From the NCBI GenBank assembly GCA_011037195.1, contig JAAEAF010001929.1:1-64000 (forward strand): DNA of 64,000 bases, read 5' to 3'. Below, piece after piece: positions 1-9,959 of this stretch; position 1 is the stretch's first letter; every line of letters begins with the position of its first letter. Made by a program: the position numbers and the translations under genes. The notes beneath the pieces are model-generated. The model was not told the DNA's origin and ran no database searches. It saw nothing but the letters and a program-made list of their open reading frames with translations. Source of the DNA: Triatoma infestans. Lineage: Eukaryota > Arthropoda > Insecta > Hemiptera > Reduviidae.

Positions 1-8
1 TATATATA

Positions 9-214
9 GGGTGACCAGAGTTATATGCTCCACCCACTTTTTTTTAAACGGCGGGAAATTTCGAAAAAATAGAAAACACGTATTTAATCATTTTTAGTCT
101 AGTTTATTTTCAGTGATTGAACCATTTTTTTATACCCCAATATCCCGAGATACAGCATCCAACTTTCTTTTTTCAAATGGAACATTATATTTTTTTTGCA
201 TATTTTTATAGTAC
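9..214 (+). repeat. left terminal inverted repeat of the first mariner
   Basis: It pairs with 967-1172 in inverse orientation. Differences are a few substitutions and poly-T length changes. The outer part reads GGGTGACCAGAGTTATATGC and includes the block GGCGGGAAATTTCG. Confidence 0.85.
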
Positions 215-415
215 TTGAGCCTCTAAAAAAAAAAAAAAAATTTTAAAATCGGTTAGGTTTTTCAAAAGTTATGGTAATTTAAAATATGAAAAACAAATTT
301 CAGTTTAATGTCAAAATTACCTTATTTTTTCTTTAAAGAAGCTCTTCAAACTGGACACTATCAACGGATAGGCAAAGCAAAGCTCTGGACTCCCACGCTC
401 TGTTTGTAGCAGCAC

Positions 416-958
416 TTAGGTGGCAAAGTCAACATCTAGGCAGGCTAGAGTTATTCGACGTTCCAGATCTTCGACTGAAGGCACGGGATTAAGGTTACTG
501 TACACTTTATTTTTTAGATATCCCCACAAAAAATAGTCCATTGGGGTTAAGTCCGGAGATCGAGGTGGCCATTGGATCGGACCATGATTTCCTAACCACT
601 TTTCGTGGAAATTTCTGTCCAGGTAACGTCGAACAACTCTCGCATTATGTGCCGGGCAAACCATCTTGTTGAAAATACATATCTAGCCGACGTTTTAGAG
701 GAACATCTTCAAGCAGAACTGGCAAAATGTCTCTTAAAAAAGTTAGATACCTTTCACCAGTTAAGTTCCCTCTGTAGAAGTATGGGCCGATTAGTTGGTT
801 TCCTAAAACTCCACACCAAACGTTTGTAGAAAAAAACAACCTGATGGCGTGTGACGAAGGTAACTTGTGGATTTTCTTCAGCCCATATTCTAAAGTTCCA
901 ACGATTAAGAAGGCCATTGTTGGTAAACATTGATTCATCAGTCCATAAAATTGTGCAT
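416..958 (-). pseudogene. DD41D-type mariner transposase, catalytic part, frameshifted
   Basis: A broken transposase that would cut and rejoin DNA at the TIRs in the nucleus. In order on the minus strand I see WTDESMFTNNGLLNRW (first catalytic Asp), NVWCGVLGNQLIGPYF, FQQDG (second Asp), and WPPRSPDLTPMDYFLWGYLK (third Asp in MDY). Allowing for a one-base shift just after QQDG (near 655), about 41 residues separate the second and third Asp, which matches the rosa-like DD41D group rather than DD34D mariners. At least two frame changes are needed, and the N-terminal helix-turn-helix is absent, so no active enzyme can be made. Spacing is read from the sequence; the group name is from family knowledge. 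Confidence 0.8.
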
Positions 959-966
959 TTTTTGTA

Positions 967-1172
967 CTATAAAAATATGCAAAAAAAAATATAATGTTCC
1001 ATTTGAAAAAAAAAAAGTTGGATGCTGTATCTCGGGATATTGGGGTATAAAAAAATGGATCAATCACTGAAAATAAACTAGACTAAAAATGATTAAATAC
1101 GTGTTTTCTATTTTTTCGAAATTTCCCGCCGTTTAAAAAAAAAGTGGGTGGAGCATATAACTCTGGTCACCC
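967..1172 (-). repeat. right terminal inverted repeat of the first mariner
   Basis: Inverse partner of 9-214. The outermost bases on the minus strand read CAGGGTGACCAG and are followed outside by TA. Confidence 0.85.
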
Positions 1173-1174
1173 TG

Positions 1175-1530
1175 TATATATACATATTTTATTTATTTAT
1201 GTATATATTTATTTTTTATTATACTTATATTTTATTTCATACCGAAGTAAAAAACGGAATAATACCGGTGGTCTATGTACAGTTTTCAAGTACAGACTGT
1301 CTATATTTGTAAGCACATCGTACAATTTGAGACCAATTGTGGCCATTCAATAGTTTTAACATGCTTTCCATAGAAATCTTATCTTCCCCCAATATTTTCA
1401 ATCTATAATTTTTCAAGAGCAGGACATACCACCAAAAAGTGATAGGTAATTATATTTTAATTAACAAATTTATACAAGCAACATTTTATACAAATTTATT
1501 TCGTTAATGTAGTATATGAATTGTTTATTT
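1175..1530. other. AT-rich spacer
   Basis: No gene, RNA or recognisable element is visible here. Confidence 0.5.
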
Positions 1531-1534
1531 TGCA

Positions 1535-1571
1535 GCCCTGATGATGGTATGGTATACACCGAAACGTTGGC
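1535..1571 (+). ncRNA. hammerhead-ribozyme-like core
   Basis: The order is GCC, CTGATGA, one extra T, a stem II region GGT...ACC, GAA, ACGT, T, GGC. GCC (1535-1537) pairs with GGC (1569-1571) as a short stem I. ACGT is the self-complementary minimal stem III seen in hammerheads of Penelope-like elements. T1568 sits at the cleavage position. The extra T after CTGATGA departs from the canonical core, so activity is uncertain. Confidence 0.45.
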
Positions 1572-1626
1572 ATTATGGTAATATTTTTATATGACCGAAC
1601 AATTCACTAGAAAAAGATTTTGTAAT

Positions 1627-1950
1627 ACGTAGAGCGGAGAAACATAAAAATGAATCAAACTCGCTACCTAGGCCAGACTAGGGTGGGAGATTCCAGATAT
1701 ATATATATATATATATACAGCCAAACTAGCCCTACAGGAGAACAGTTTTATCACAGTTTATGACCAGTTACCTACCACTCAGCAACCTCTCTGTTATCTC
1801 ATCGCTCAGCCAGTCTGTCTCTATATATCTATCTCTCGCTACCTAACTTCTATTATAATTGTAAAATTCTTGTAGTTTGTGCGTTCAGCATTAATTCTAG
1901 TTTATTTCTCTAAAACCCACATATTATCTCTCCTTCTTTTATCTCAATAT
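1627..1950 (+). repeat. LTR-like dispersed repeat, copy 1
   Basis: Shares GAGCGGAGAAACA, CTAGGCCAGACTAGG, CTCAGCCAGTCTGTC and TCTCGCTACCTAACTTC with copies at 2613, 14467, 15030, 16064 and 16420. The family has a TATA-like box (ATAAATAGAG in better copies) and a downstream TGTAAAGTCCTTGCAG block, so it looks like an LTR or other promoter-bearing repeat. This copy is interrupted by an (AT)n run at 1698-1716. Confidence 0.6.
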
Positions 1951-2440
1951 TTAATTTTATGATTTTTTTATTACTAAAAACAAAGAAATCATTCTATTTA
2001 TTACATTATATTTATAATAAATTTACACCAAATTATTTTTCTTTCTTAAATAAACTTAATGATTTAAAACATATCAATGGAAATTAAGAAAAATAATCAA
2101 GAAAGATGTAAAAACACAAACGTTTCAACTATATCTCGGTACAGCCATAAGATAATCCATCTTATTTCGCGTTTCGTAAAAAAAAAAGCAAACAACAACG
2201 AATGACAAATTGTAATGGTTTTACCGGCGTGTATCGTGCCGGAATCATAATTGAATCCATCCAAATATATGTCACTCCAACATATCACATGAGGCATAAC
2301 GCATTTCCCCTACCACAAGTTATTCAAATTTGCGACTGTAGAGGAAATCCAGATTCAACAACCCCTAGGAGATTGGAAGGAGCATGATGGGTATAATATA
2401 TGATAAGGGCTAATGAGAGTCCGGGAAATATTCAGTGTTC
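1951..2440. other. spacer without recognisable gene
   Basis: AT-rich sequence. The short open frames at 2097-2387 overlap on opposite strands and carry no recognisable motif. Confidence 0.4.
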
Positions 2441-2612
2441 AAGAAAACATCATTCAGTGTTCAACTCTCTGCCAGTTTTAATCTCTGTCATTTCTATTCA
2501 CTCTACCATTTTCCATTGCCGTCAGTGTAAAGTCCTTGCAGTATTCTTGTTTCTCATTTTAATATATCATTGTTCAGTCTTTTCTCTTCTACATTTTTTC
2601 TCTATCGAGCAC
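2441..2612 (+). repeat. decayed LTR-like repeat fragment
   Basis: Contains TGTAAAGTCCTTGCAG and neighbouring blocks in the family order but is strongly diverged. A fresh copy start (TGGAATCCGAAGAG) follows directly at 2613, so two copies lie in tandem. Confidence 0.4.
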
Positions 2613-2965
2613 TTTAGTGGAATCCGAAGAGAGAGAGAGACATAGCAGTGAGAGCATAGGATAGTAGAGAAAGAAAAATAAAATTTGACAGGATCACTCT
2701 CTGGCTTAGGGCCAGATTAGAGTGGGAGAAACTGTTTAAATACAGCTACGGGAGTCTTGCAGCAGAGTTCATTCGGCAGTCACAACGCGTCAACAATCTT
2801 TGCTCTTTACCTCTCACTACCATTTTATATATTGTAACGCGGCAAGTGGTGCCATCTAGGAGAGAAGACAGGTACCTAAGGTTCTCTTAGTGGCCGTAGG
2901 AAACGCTGGCGGCGCTCTAGTTTTGACTGGAATAATTGAGAAGATTCTGGAAGGTTCGCTACCGG

Positions 2966-2973
2966 TATAAATA
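2966..2973 (+). promoter_or_regulatory. TATA box of solo LTR
   Basis: TATAAATA, followed about 25-30 bp downstream by the GAGAGTTGAGAGAG segment where transcription would start. The reverse copy keeps TATAAATGG near 62375. Confidence 0.55.
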
Positions 2974-3127
2974 GAGGGACCACAGAGAGTTGAGAGAGTT
3001 CCCAGTTACAAACGAAGTTATTAGTTTGTGAAAAGTGTACAAAAGTGAACAAAGTGAACTTTTTTGTGGTTTAAACTGTGAAGTAATTATTATTAAGGGT
3101 TGTATTTTGTAATTTATTGTGTATAAC

Positions 3128-3133
3128 AATAAA
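3128..3133 (+). promoter_or_regulatory. polyadenylation signal of solo LTR
   Basis: AATAAA about 95 bp before the LTR end, in the expected R/U5 position. Confidence 0.5.
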
Positions 3134-3335
3134 TTGGTGTTTTCTTTATTGAAGTTTAGTGTATTTTATCTATACGAACCCACTTAAAACTAGTTGCAGT
3201 AGCTAGTTTAGAAAGAAAAACATTACAATATTTTAGTGTAAAGTCCAGGCAGTTTGTAATTACCTTACTATTATATAATGTTAAGCTTTACTTCTAGTTC
3301 ATTTATCTATTTAACCCAATTTCTCTCCTTCCCAA

Positions 3336-4317
3336 ACCTTATTATAAGCACCATAAAAAAAAAACAAAAAAAAACAACACTTTATATACTTAGATTGGAG
3401 ATAATGCCATAAACAGGATCTCCCTCACAAATAATCGCCGCACGATTGACAATTCCTTGATCCCTAGTAAACATTTCAATTAGAATTATTATAATAATCG
3501 CAGTAAATGAAAGTCCGTACGAGTACGAGCGTTTCAAACCAGTCAGTTATATTATTTAGTTACAAATCTAAAGACTAAATAAAGGAGAGAAGATTCATTT
3601 GAATGTTTTTTTTTTTATTTAAAAACATTGAGGATGAATCTTGTAATTATTATTATTTAATTGTTTTATTATTTTTTACAGTTATACATCAATTATTTCT
3701 TACAAACTAAACATTAAAAAAAAAAAGAAATAAGAAGAAAGAAAAGAAAACTTTAATTTAATGAATAGGATGTACTTGAACGGTCCAATGAGTTTCCAAC
3801 CTTGAGAATTATGATAAAAAATTCCGTAAAACGTTCAATTAATACCATAAACTAATTATTTTTTTGTTTTAATGAGTTTAAATTTTGTTTTTTTATATTT
3901 TATTGAATTGATAAAAAAAATAATATAATTAATTATATTGTGAATAGCAAAAGTTATTCATAAAAAGATTACGTATGTAATTCATTCGTTAATTTTTTTA
4001 TTTTTTTTTTTAATTTATTTATTTGTATCTGTATATGTTGGCAAATATATAAAGATGCCCATGGACCTTAAAACTCATCTACATATGTCTAATGTTTACA
4101 AACATGACATTATATTAATCTTTAGAACTCTGTAGAGTGCTTCTATACATATTAAGTTCCCTTCAAACAATCAGTTTAATTGTGAGCTTTTTTTTTTAGA
4201 AAACCGTGAATGTTTCTTAAGATAATATACATTTCTAATTTTATATCATTGCTGGGGACAAAACAGTGTACAGCTACACAGAAGCTTTCGTGTTCTATGT
4301 GAAATCGAAATGGGAAG
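3336..4317. other. AT-rich spacer with one dispersed repeat
   Basis: No gene seen. Only 3655-3832 is recognisable, as a repeat shared with 58195-58350. Confidence 0.5.
3655..3832 (+). repeat. dispersed repeat shared with 58195-58350
   Basis: Shares TCAATTATTTCTTA, TTTAATGAATAGGATG and TTGAACGGTCCAATGA with the reverse complement of 58195-58350, in the same order and with a similar A-rich tract between them. Class unknown. Confidence 0.6.
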
Positions 4318-4319
4318 AT

Positions 4320-4565
4320 GACGTTGATCAGCATAATGGTTCGGTGTTGGTTTCAAAAATTTAATATTGGTAATAACGACGATCTTAGAAAGAAAGACCC
4401 AGCTTCAGGTGGCGGCCATTATGTGACGATGATGAGGCTTTACGGGAACCTGTAGAGCCAAATCCATCCCCAAGTACTCGTGTACTTGCTGCAGAACTGG
4501 CAGATGTCTAAAGACACCATTAGCCGCCATCTCCATACTATGTGAAAGGTAAAAAGGAGATATAG
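4320..4565 (+). pseudogene. mariner transposase N-terminal fragment
   Basis: Readable pieces of the mariner DNA-binding region in three frames: WFQKFNIGNNDDLRKKDP, DDDEALREPVEPNPSPSTR followed by VLAAELADV, and DTISRHLHTM followed by KVKR. These match the SETMAR-like mariner pattern WFQKFRSG..., DDDxLRExVExNP, ELAxELxVSxxTISRHL. Stops and shifts break it, and the catalytic part is missing. It ends about 50 bp before the foldback at 4618. Confidence 0.65.
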
Positions 4566-4656
4566 GATAATGCTGCATAAATTTTGTCCTTCAACAGTCC
4601 GCCAAAGAGAATGATGGATCAGAGACATTTTCCGTGGTAGCCTGCTTCATTTTGTG

Positions 4657-4696
4657 GTCATCGACCGGTTTCGGGCGTTCGCCCATCTTCAGGATG
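4657..4696 (-). ncRNA. hammerhead-like core, left foldback arm
   Basis: On the minus strand: CATC, CTGAAGA, extra T, GGGCG AA CGCCC (perfect 5-bp stem II), GAA, ACCGGT, C, GATG. Stem I is CATC/GATG. Stem III is the self-complementary ACCGGT. The cleavage-site base is C. All conserved core bases are present apart from the inserted T. Confidence 0.55.
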
Positions 4697-4788
4697 CGTT
4701 CTTCAGACAGTGTGCCATCACAGACTCGTACAGTTAGTATGAAACTACTCTCTGTACGAGTCTGTGTTGAACAGCTGTCTGAAGAACG

Positions 4789-4826
4789 CATCCTGGAGAT
4801 GGGCGAACGCCCGAAACCGGTCGATG
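4789..4826 (+). ncRNA. hammerhead-like core, right foldback arm
   Basis: Same layout as the left arm, but the core reads CTGGAGA instead of CTGANGA. The conserved A of the core is lost, so this arm is probably inactive even if the other works. Confidence 0.5.
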
Positions 4827-5159
4827 ACCACAAAATGAAGCAGGCTACCACGGAAAATGTCTCTGATGCTTTCCAGCTCTGCGGAACCAACCACCACAAC
4901 AAGAATGATGGATACTTGTCAACTTTTTTTTAAAAAAAAAAAAAAATCTATCTGACATGCGCTTTTACAAAAAATATAGTGACATATAACGGAAAGTGAA
5001 TTTAATGGCAAAATTTTGAGATAGGTGGCCAAAAATACGTCGATGTTGTACATTTTCTAAAAAACTAAGAATTCATTCCTTACACAGTTTAATTTTAAAT
5101 AAAATTAACTTTAGGCTTAAGATTAAGATTTTGGGATAAAGGAAATTGAGTACTCTATC

Positions 5160-6030
5160 CCGATCAAATAGTACATGGTTTGGCCACTGTCTTCCGAGGT
5201 GGTGGGCATTATTGAATGCTGCCGCCTTGTGGGGGAGTGGCAGGTAGAGTTCAGGGAAGTGCGGATTTTCTCTGATAGTCAGGCCGCACTAAGGGCTTTA
5301 AGTAAGCCTTGGTGGAGTTCGAAATTAGTGGGAGAATGCAGAAGAAGGCTTAAAATACTTTAGCTCGGAGGGGTAAGGTGCGCCTCTATTGGATACCCGA
5401 ACATGCGGGAATGGAGGGCAATGAGAGGGCGGATCAGTTGGCTAGGGAGGGATCATCATTACCATTTTGTGGTCCTGAACCGGCCATTGCCGTCACAAAG
5501 ACGTTTCGTGATAAACAGATTAGACTTTGGGAGATGAAAGTCTTGGAGAAACGCTGGGGGGAGGGGACACGCACGGGTGCCTCCAAGCTAAAAGATTTAT
5601 AGAAGCAAGTAAGCAGGGAATTTCGGAGTATCTCTTGTCCCTCAGCAGGACAGGTCTGAGGACCTTGGTGGGGATAGTGACTGGACACACTTGGGTGTCC
5701 AGTCACTTGTTTATAACATAGGGAGGACGTCTAGTCCCATTTGTCAGAACTGCGATGACGGAGTTAGGGAAACGGTGTACCACTACTTATTATGTCAGTG
5801 TCCCGGTTTCGCTGGAACTAGGTTTCGCATATTTGGGAGGGCACCACTCTCGCAGGATTGCTTGGGCGAGTTGGAGTTTAGGGATATCTTGGGATATTGT
5901 AGATTAACCGGTAAGCTACCGGGGGAGATCAATTAAGGAAACATGGGGGGTATCAGGGGGATAAAAGCCACATAGGCTTAGGTCCCACGCCATTTGGCAC
6001 CCGAATAATTATAATAATAATAATAATATT
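5160..6030 (+). mobile_element. I/R1-type LINE, 3' end, 5'-truncated
   Basis: A non-LTR retrotransposon 3' end: RNase H, then the terminal Cys/His region, a ~70-bp 3' UTR, and an (AAT)n tail at about 6006-6029. Homologous 3' ends occur at 14340, 24544, 32525, 53940, 56837 and 59035. The tail of TAA-like repeats instead of poly-A fits I-like elements. I see no clear target duplication. Confidence 0.8.
5175..5936 (+). pseudogene. LINE ORF2 C-terminus: RNase H and CCHC region, frameshifted
   Basis: RNase H would remove RNA from the RNA-DNA hybrid during target-primed reverse transcription. Visible are SDSQAALRAL (second catalytic Asp region), PEHAGMEGNERADQLAREG (His and last Asp), LVGIVTGHTW, and CQNCDDGVRETVYHYLLCQC (Cys/His cluster). 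The parts lie in at least three frames, with a stop near 5362 and a shift near 5600, so it is dead. The reverse-transcriptase domain is missing through 5' truncation. Confidence 0.8.
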
Positions 6031-7510
6031 TAATAGGATGAAAGTATTTATTGGAGAACATGTAGTTATGAATGAAAGCGAATGTGTAAGTGAGTAATAA
6101 GAGCGCTAATATCAGTCATAAATGAAAATCAATGAAATATTCAAATGATTATCGTAAATTGGGGAATCGTAAATTTATTAGTACAAAGAATAAGGTGTAA
6201 ACAAATTATGCGCAATAACCCCAGAGCAAAATAACCGCAAGGTTCATTGCGTCGTGTGAGTTGTTTCACAGAGATTTTATTTTTCCAGAACATTGATCAA
6301 CATACGAACGAAACTAATAGATAACTGTAAGAAGATACCATACTGGGAGATTTATGGGTTTCGGGGGATAAGGATGATTAAGAAAACACTTTCTCTGAAA
6401 GTAAGAAGGATTCGAATTAGAAATAGTTGATAGAACAAGAATAGCATTTCTAGGTGGATGAGAAATATGTTAGCGTTAATAATATAATATCAAAATATTG
6501 GTATGAAACACTCACATCACTTTCTCTTCCTAGTTAATAAAATTGATAGACCAATTTGCTTAAAAATTTAAAATAAAAAAAGGTTGTAGACAGTGATAAT
6601 ATCCAACCGGTTCGCACCAGTTCGTGCGAACCGGTTGTTAAATTATCTGAAAATAAATTTTATTTATTATTCTACTAAAAAAACAGTTGAATTAACAAAT
6701 TTCTTAATTGTTTACAAAAATAATCTACAATCTTATTTGCATTTACTTTGTTATATTTGACGTAACAATGAGTCTTTTTTACAAGTAATGAGTTCACTGC
6801 TTTTCCTAGATAACTCGACAATTTGACGGGTGATATGCGCGTGAAATATGAGTGATTATGAATTGTTTAATTAAGATTTATAAGTTATAATAAAGAATCA
6901 TTGTTATAAGTTCCACAAAGGCTGAACGACAATTTTCTGTAATGAACACAATTTATTTGGACAAGAGAAGAGCCTTGAAGTCAAAAATGTGTTAGATCTA
7001 CTAGTAATACATTTGATAGGACTAGGATCGTTGGGACTGTAGCGACTCAGCTCGAATGTGGCTAAAAAATCACATCCACCAGAAGAGAGATATGATAAGA
7101 GTAGAATGACAATATGTAAATATTTTGCCAAATAAATAAGTTTTTTTTTTCAATTATAAAAATTGTTTAATTCTTTTTGGCCCCATAAGTTTGAGATTAT
7201 AAAATACCATCGCAGTGCGCATGTGCACTGCTACACTTTTCTGTATGTGTGTGTAGGGAGGGAAGTCATGCAAAATTTCTGAGAAGTTGCAAAAAATTTG
7301 TAGGTGTGAAAGAGGGTCACGAAACTAGAAAGTGATTTGCTTCCATTCTCAGAAAAAAAAAAAATAATAAACAGAATACGTTCTTAAAAATCATCTACCT
7401 TTAGAGAACTAGGTTCTTGGAAATTTGGGATATCATCACGGGTTGTAGGAATAATCATACCAGTTAGTGTGAAAAACTAAGTCTGCTCTGTGCAAGTCTG
7501 TGTTGTCACA
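6031..7510. other. spacer with small palindrome and element scraps
   Basis: No gene seen. A perfect-stem palindrome lies at 6602-6639, and a scrap of the right end of the MITE-like family (ACACTCACATCACTTTCTCTT) at about 6497-6533 in reverse. Confidence 0.4.
6602..6639. repeat. 38-bp palindrome
   Basis: AACCGGTTCGCAC, a five-base loop, then the exact reverse complement GTGCGAACCGGTT. It could be the subterminal hairpin of a DNA transposon or a protein-binding palindrome. Function unknown. Confidence 0.7.
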
Positions 7511-7514
7511 CTGT

Positions 7515-7655
7515 CATATTGCTAGGCGATAGACCAGTCTTACCATATGATTTATGATAATTTGGATGTCTTCATTTCCGCTTGATGGATTTTGCTCCTT
7601 CTTATCACATGCGATAATAATACCTAAACTGGAATACCAAGTAATTTTTTCATTT
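7515..7655 (+). repeat. repeat block preceding MITE-like copy A
   Basis: Nearly identical to 14845-14968 (CACATGCGATAATAATACC, ACTGGAATACCAAGT). Here it runs into the left end of the MITE-like repeat, at 14968 into its right flank, so it belongs to a larger duplicated unit. Confidence 0.7.
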
Positions 7656-8757
7656 TTACTTTCTGTTACTCCTAGTAAGAGGAAGTATTGTAATCGTGTG
7701 TCAAATTTTCGATTTTGAGTTTTCACCGGAAATATCCGTTTTGAGGTCCCCTGAGTCCAAAAAAGTGGTTTTTAGCAAATGGTCTGTGTGTGTGTATGGG
7801 TATGTTGTGACAACATAGCTCAAAAACGAAAAATCGTAGAAAATTCAAACTTGATATTACGTTTAGGTATCACCATGGGATCTGACGGTGCGTTATCTGT
7901 CAATATTCCTCAACCGGAAGTACGACTTTACTAGTAGTTTTTTTTACGTTTTTGCGAGTTTCTCGTACTTGGCATATCAACTACACATGAACCACAACTT
8001 TTATTTGAAACATTGCTCCAGGAAAATTCATTTAAGGGCACTTCTGGGGGAGAGGTGGGGTTAGGTTTTCATCTTAACTGCTATTTCAGTTTATTAGACA
8101 ATTCTGTCATTTAAATAATGTAATTAGAATTAAATATGTTGTTAAAATTCCGGGCTTTAAAAAAATCGGATAACCGGAAGTGCGTTTGTTTTAACATTTT
8201 ACTAAATGATTTTTTCATTTTTTCGCGATTTTCTCAAAAATGGCTCCGAGGATTTTGTTGAAACTTCGTGTACAAAATAAAAAATGCAAAGATCTACATC
8301 TTTTATTTAAGATATTTTTCTGGAGAAAATTCATTTAAGGGCACTTTTAGGGGAGGGGTGGGGTTACAGCTTCCCCTAAAGTGGTATCATAGTTGATTAT
8401 ACAATTCTATCATCCAAACAAAATTAATTAGAAATAAATAGATGGCCAAAATTCCAAGTATTTAACTGAACAGCTTTTTCAGTTTTCCACGAATTTCGTT
8501 ATATTTGGTACACAAACTATAACATTTGTCAATTATAATTTTTTTGAGAACAGGAGTAAGAGAAAGTTATGTGAGTGTTTCACACCAGATTTTTGAGATA
8601 TATTTTGTTCACGCACACGGACACAGACATTCGCTCAATTTTGTTTTTTCCATATTCAGAGTCTTCAAAACATGTATTTCCGATAAAAAAAATACGACTT
8701 CAAAAATCTGGTACGATTGCAATATTACTTCTTACAACAGTAAGAAAAAGTAAAAAT
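7645..8757 (+). mobile_element. MITE-like repeat, copy A
   Basis: Founding copy for a family with no coding capacity. The left end is ACTTTCTNTTACTCCTAGTAAGAGG, a (GT)n stretch, then tandem ~260-300-bp units starting CCGGAAGT and containing AAAAATGGCTCCGACGATTT, CTACAACTTTTATTTGAAAC and TTCATTTAAGGGCACTTTT. The right end is GAGTAAGAGAAAGT followed by a GTGTGAGTGTTTCACAC hairpin. This copy continues into an inverted left end (8640-8757), giving long terminal inverted repeats. The class is inferred from the TIRs and the lack of ORFs. Confidence 0.75.
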
Positions 8758-8759
8758 TA

Positions 8760-9254
8760 ATTTAGAAATTAAAAAAAAAAATAGTCCATCTTTTTTTTTT
8801 TTTTTTTAAATATATTGGTGTGAAATAAAAACGTCGAAATAGAAAGAGTGTATATGTGCACCCATGATGAAGGTCACATGATGATGATGATGATTATTAT
8901 TGCGGAGAATTTTCTTAGTACTTCTTTTTATGATGACGTCACATAGGCTATTTTGATTTGTTGCGTTATTATTTGGCGGATCTGTTTATTATTATTAGTT
9001 GATGATGTAGTTCTCCGGCATCTTTATATATATAAAAAAAAAAAAAAACAAACCAAACAAAAAAAAAACTAAACCAATGTCGGTTAGTTATGTCTATGTT
9101 TTGATGCTGCAATATCAATCTTTATTGTTTCCACCTACCCCTTTCCACCCACCGCCTTTACCTTACACTATCATTCTTTCTCCTCACTCTTGTGGCGACC
9201 ATGTGCATATAATAGAAAGTTTAAGTGTATTTTATTAACAATTTTGTGTAGTGT

Positions 9255-9300
<46 letters not shown>

Positions 9301-9900
9301 CACGCCGTTTATTGCTGCTGCGGTACCCTGGTGTCCCTGAGAATCAGCTATCCACACTAACAATCAAGGCCAACTTCACTTTCCATAATCTGTTGCCAAG
9401 GGCAACACATTATGCCAATATCAATAAAAATAATAATATAATAATGAGGCATGTTTATATATATATATATAAGTTACTTTATACTTTATTATACACACTC
9501 AACTGTTATCGGCTACGTATATTTTTTTATTTATTTTAATTTCTTTTTTTCTTATTTTAGTTTTTTTTTTAGTTTATTGCTGTTTGGGCTTTCCTTGATA
9601 TGGTTCAAGCCATTCTTTGATCGACTGTGATATTGTAGGAATTGAAAAGAAATCTCTTTAATCTATAGCATGAGGTGAGGAGAAGGGTGATGGTGAAATG
9701 ATGAAGACACACAAAAACTGATCACTGAGCTTAACAATAATTTATATTTTTCTATTTACTGAATAAGGACCTAGATAGAGTGACCGAGCTAAGAGTGATG
9801 ATTGTTAAATGTTTAGCTTGAAGAACAAGGCTGCCAAGCGTTCCGTATTAAGCGGGCCATTATTCCCGAATTAACGTTTTGTATCCCCGTTTTAAATATT
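8760..9900. other. spacer with simple repeats
   Basis: GAT/ATT repeats near 8880-8902, A-rich runs, and a (GT)n tract at 9257-9292. No gene seen; the open frame over the GT tract is a simple-repeat artefact. Confidence 0.5.
9257..9292. repeat. (GT)n microsatellite
   Basis: About 18 GT units. Confidence 0.95.
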
Positions 9901-9959
9901 AGTGAATAAATAGTCCCAGAAATATTATATCAGTTGCAACGAATTCAATTTAGGTTTTC

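Larger units (their letters stand above)
7..1174 (-). mobile_element. mariner-like element with ~205-bp TIRs
   Basis: A complete-looking but non-autonomous Tc1/mariner-superfamily transposon. Its ends are near-identical inverted repeats starting (C/T)AGGGTGACCAG, with TA dinucleotides outside both ends. The arms cover about 9-214 and 967-1172, much longer than the ~30 bp of typical mariners. Between them the minus strand carries the catalytic part of a transposase but no N-terminal DNA-binding region. The high arm identity suggests recent mobilisation or gene conversion. The family assignment rests on the transposase motifs and the TA target. Confidence 0.85.
2833..3227 (+). mobile_element. 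solo LTR (family with ATAT target), + orientation
   Basis: A 395-bp unit starting TGTAACGCGGCAAG and ending CATTACA, flanked by the 4-bp duplication ATAT (2829-2832 and 3228-3231). It contains a TATA box and a polyadenylation signal in LTR order. A related copy lies in reverse at 62121-62518. No internal region or second LTR is present, so it is best explained by LTR-LTR recombination. The short duplication fits Ty3/Gypsy-type integration, but the clade is not shown. Confidence 0.8.
2613..3335 (+). repeat. LTR-like repeat interrupted by a solo LTR
   Basis: The first half (2613-2832) carries GGCCAGATTAGAGTGGGAG and a TAAATACAGC box. The second half (3228-3335) resumes with TTTTAGTGTAAAGTCCAGGCAG. 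Removing 2833-3227 plus one ATAT restores the family order, so the solo LTR inserted later. Confidence 0.65.
4618..4867. repeat. foldback (inverted repeat) with two hammerhead-like cores
   Basis: Two near-perfect arms, 4618-4735 and 4751-4867, surround a loop of about 15 bases. Each arm contains GGGCGAACGCCCGAAACCGG, so both strands spell much the same product. The long open frames here on both strands are a by-product of the palindrome and not genes. Without the hammerhead match this would be an unclassified foldback. Confidence 0.85.

Noticed and set aside
4591..4933. Two ~100-codon open frames on opposite strands with nearly the same product
   Set aside because: They are the two arms of the foldback at 4618-4867 read on each strand; the shared peptide is a by-product of the palindrome.
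9261..9539. Open frame starting with Cys-Val repeats
   Set aside because: It begins in the (GT)n microsatellite; no motif follows.
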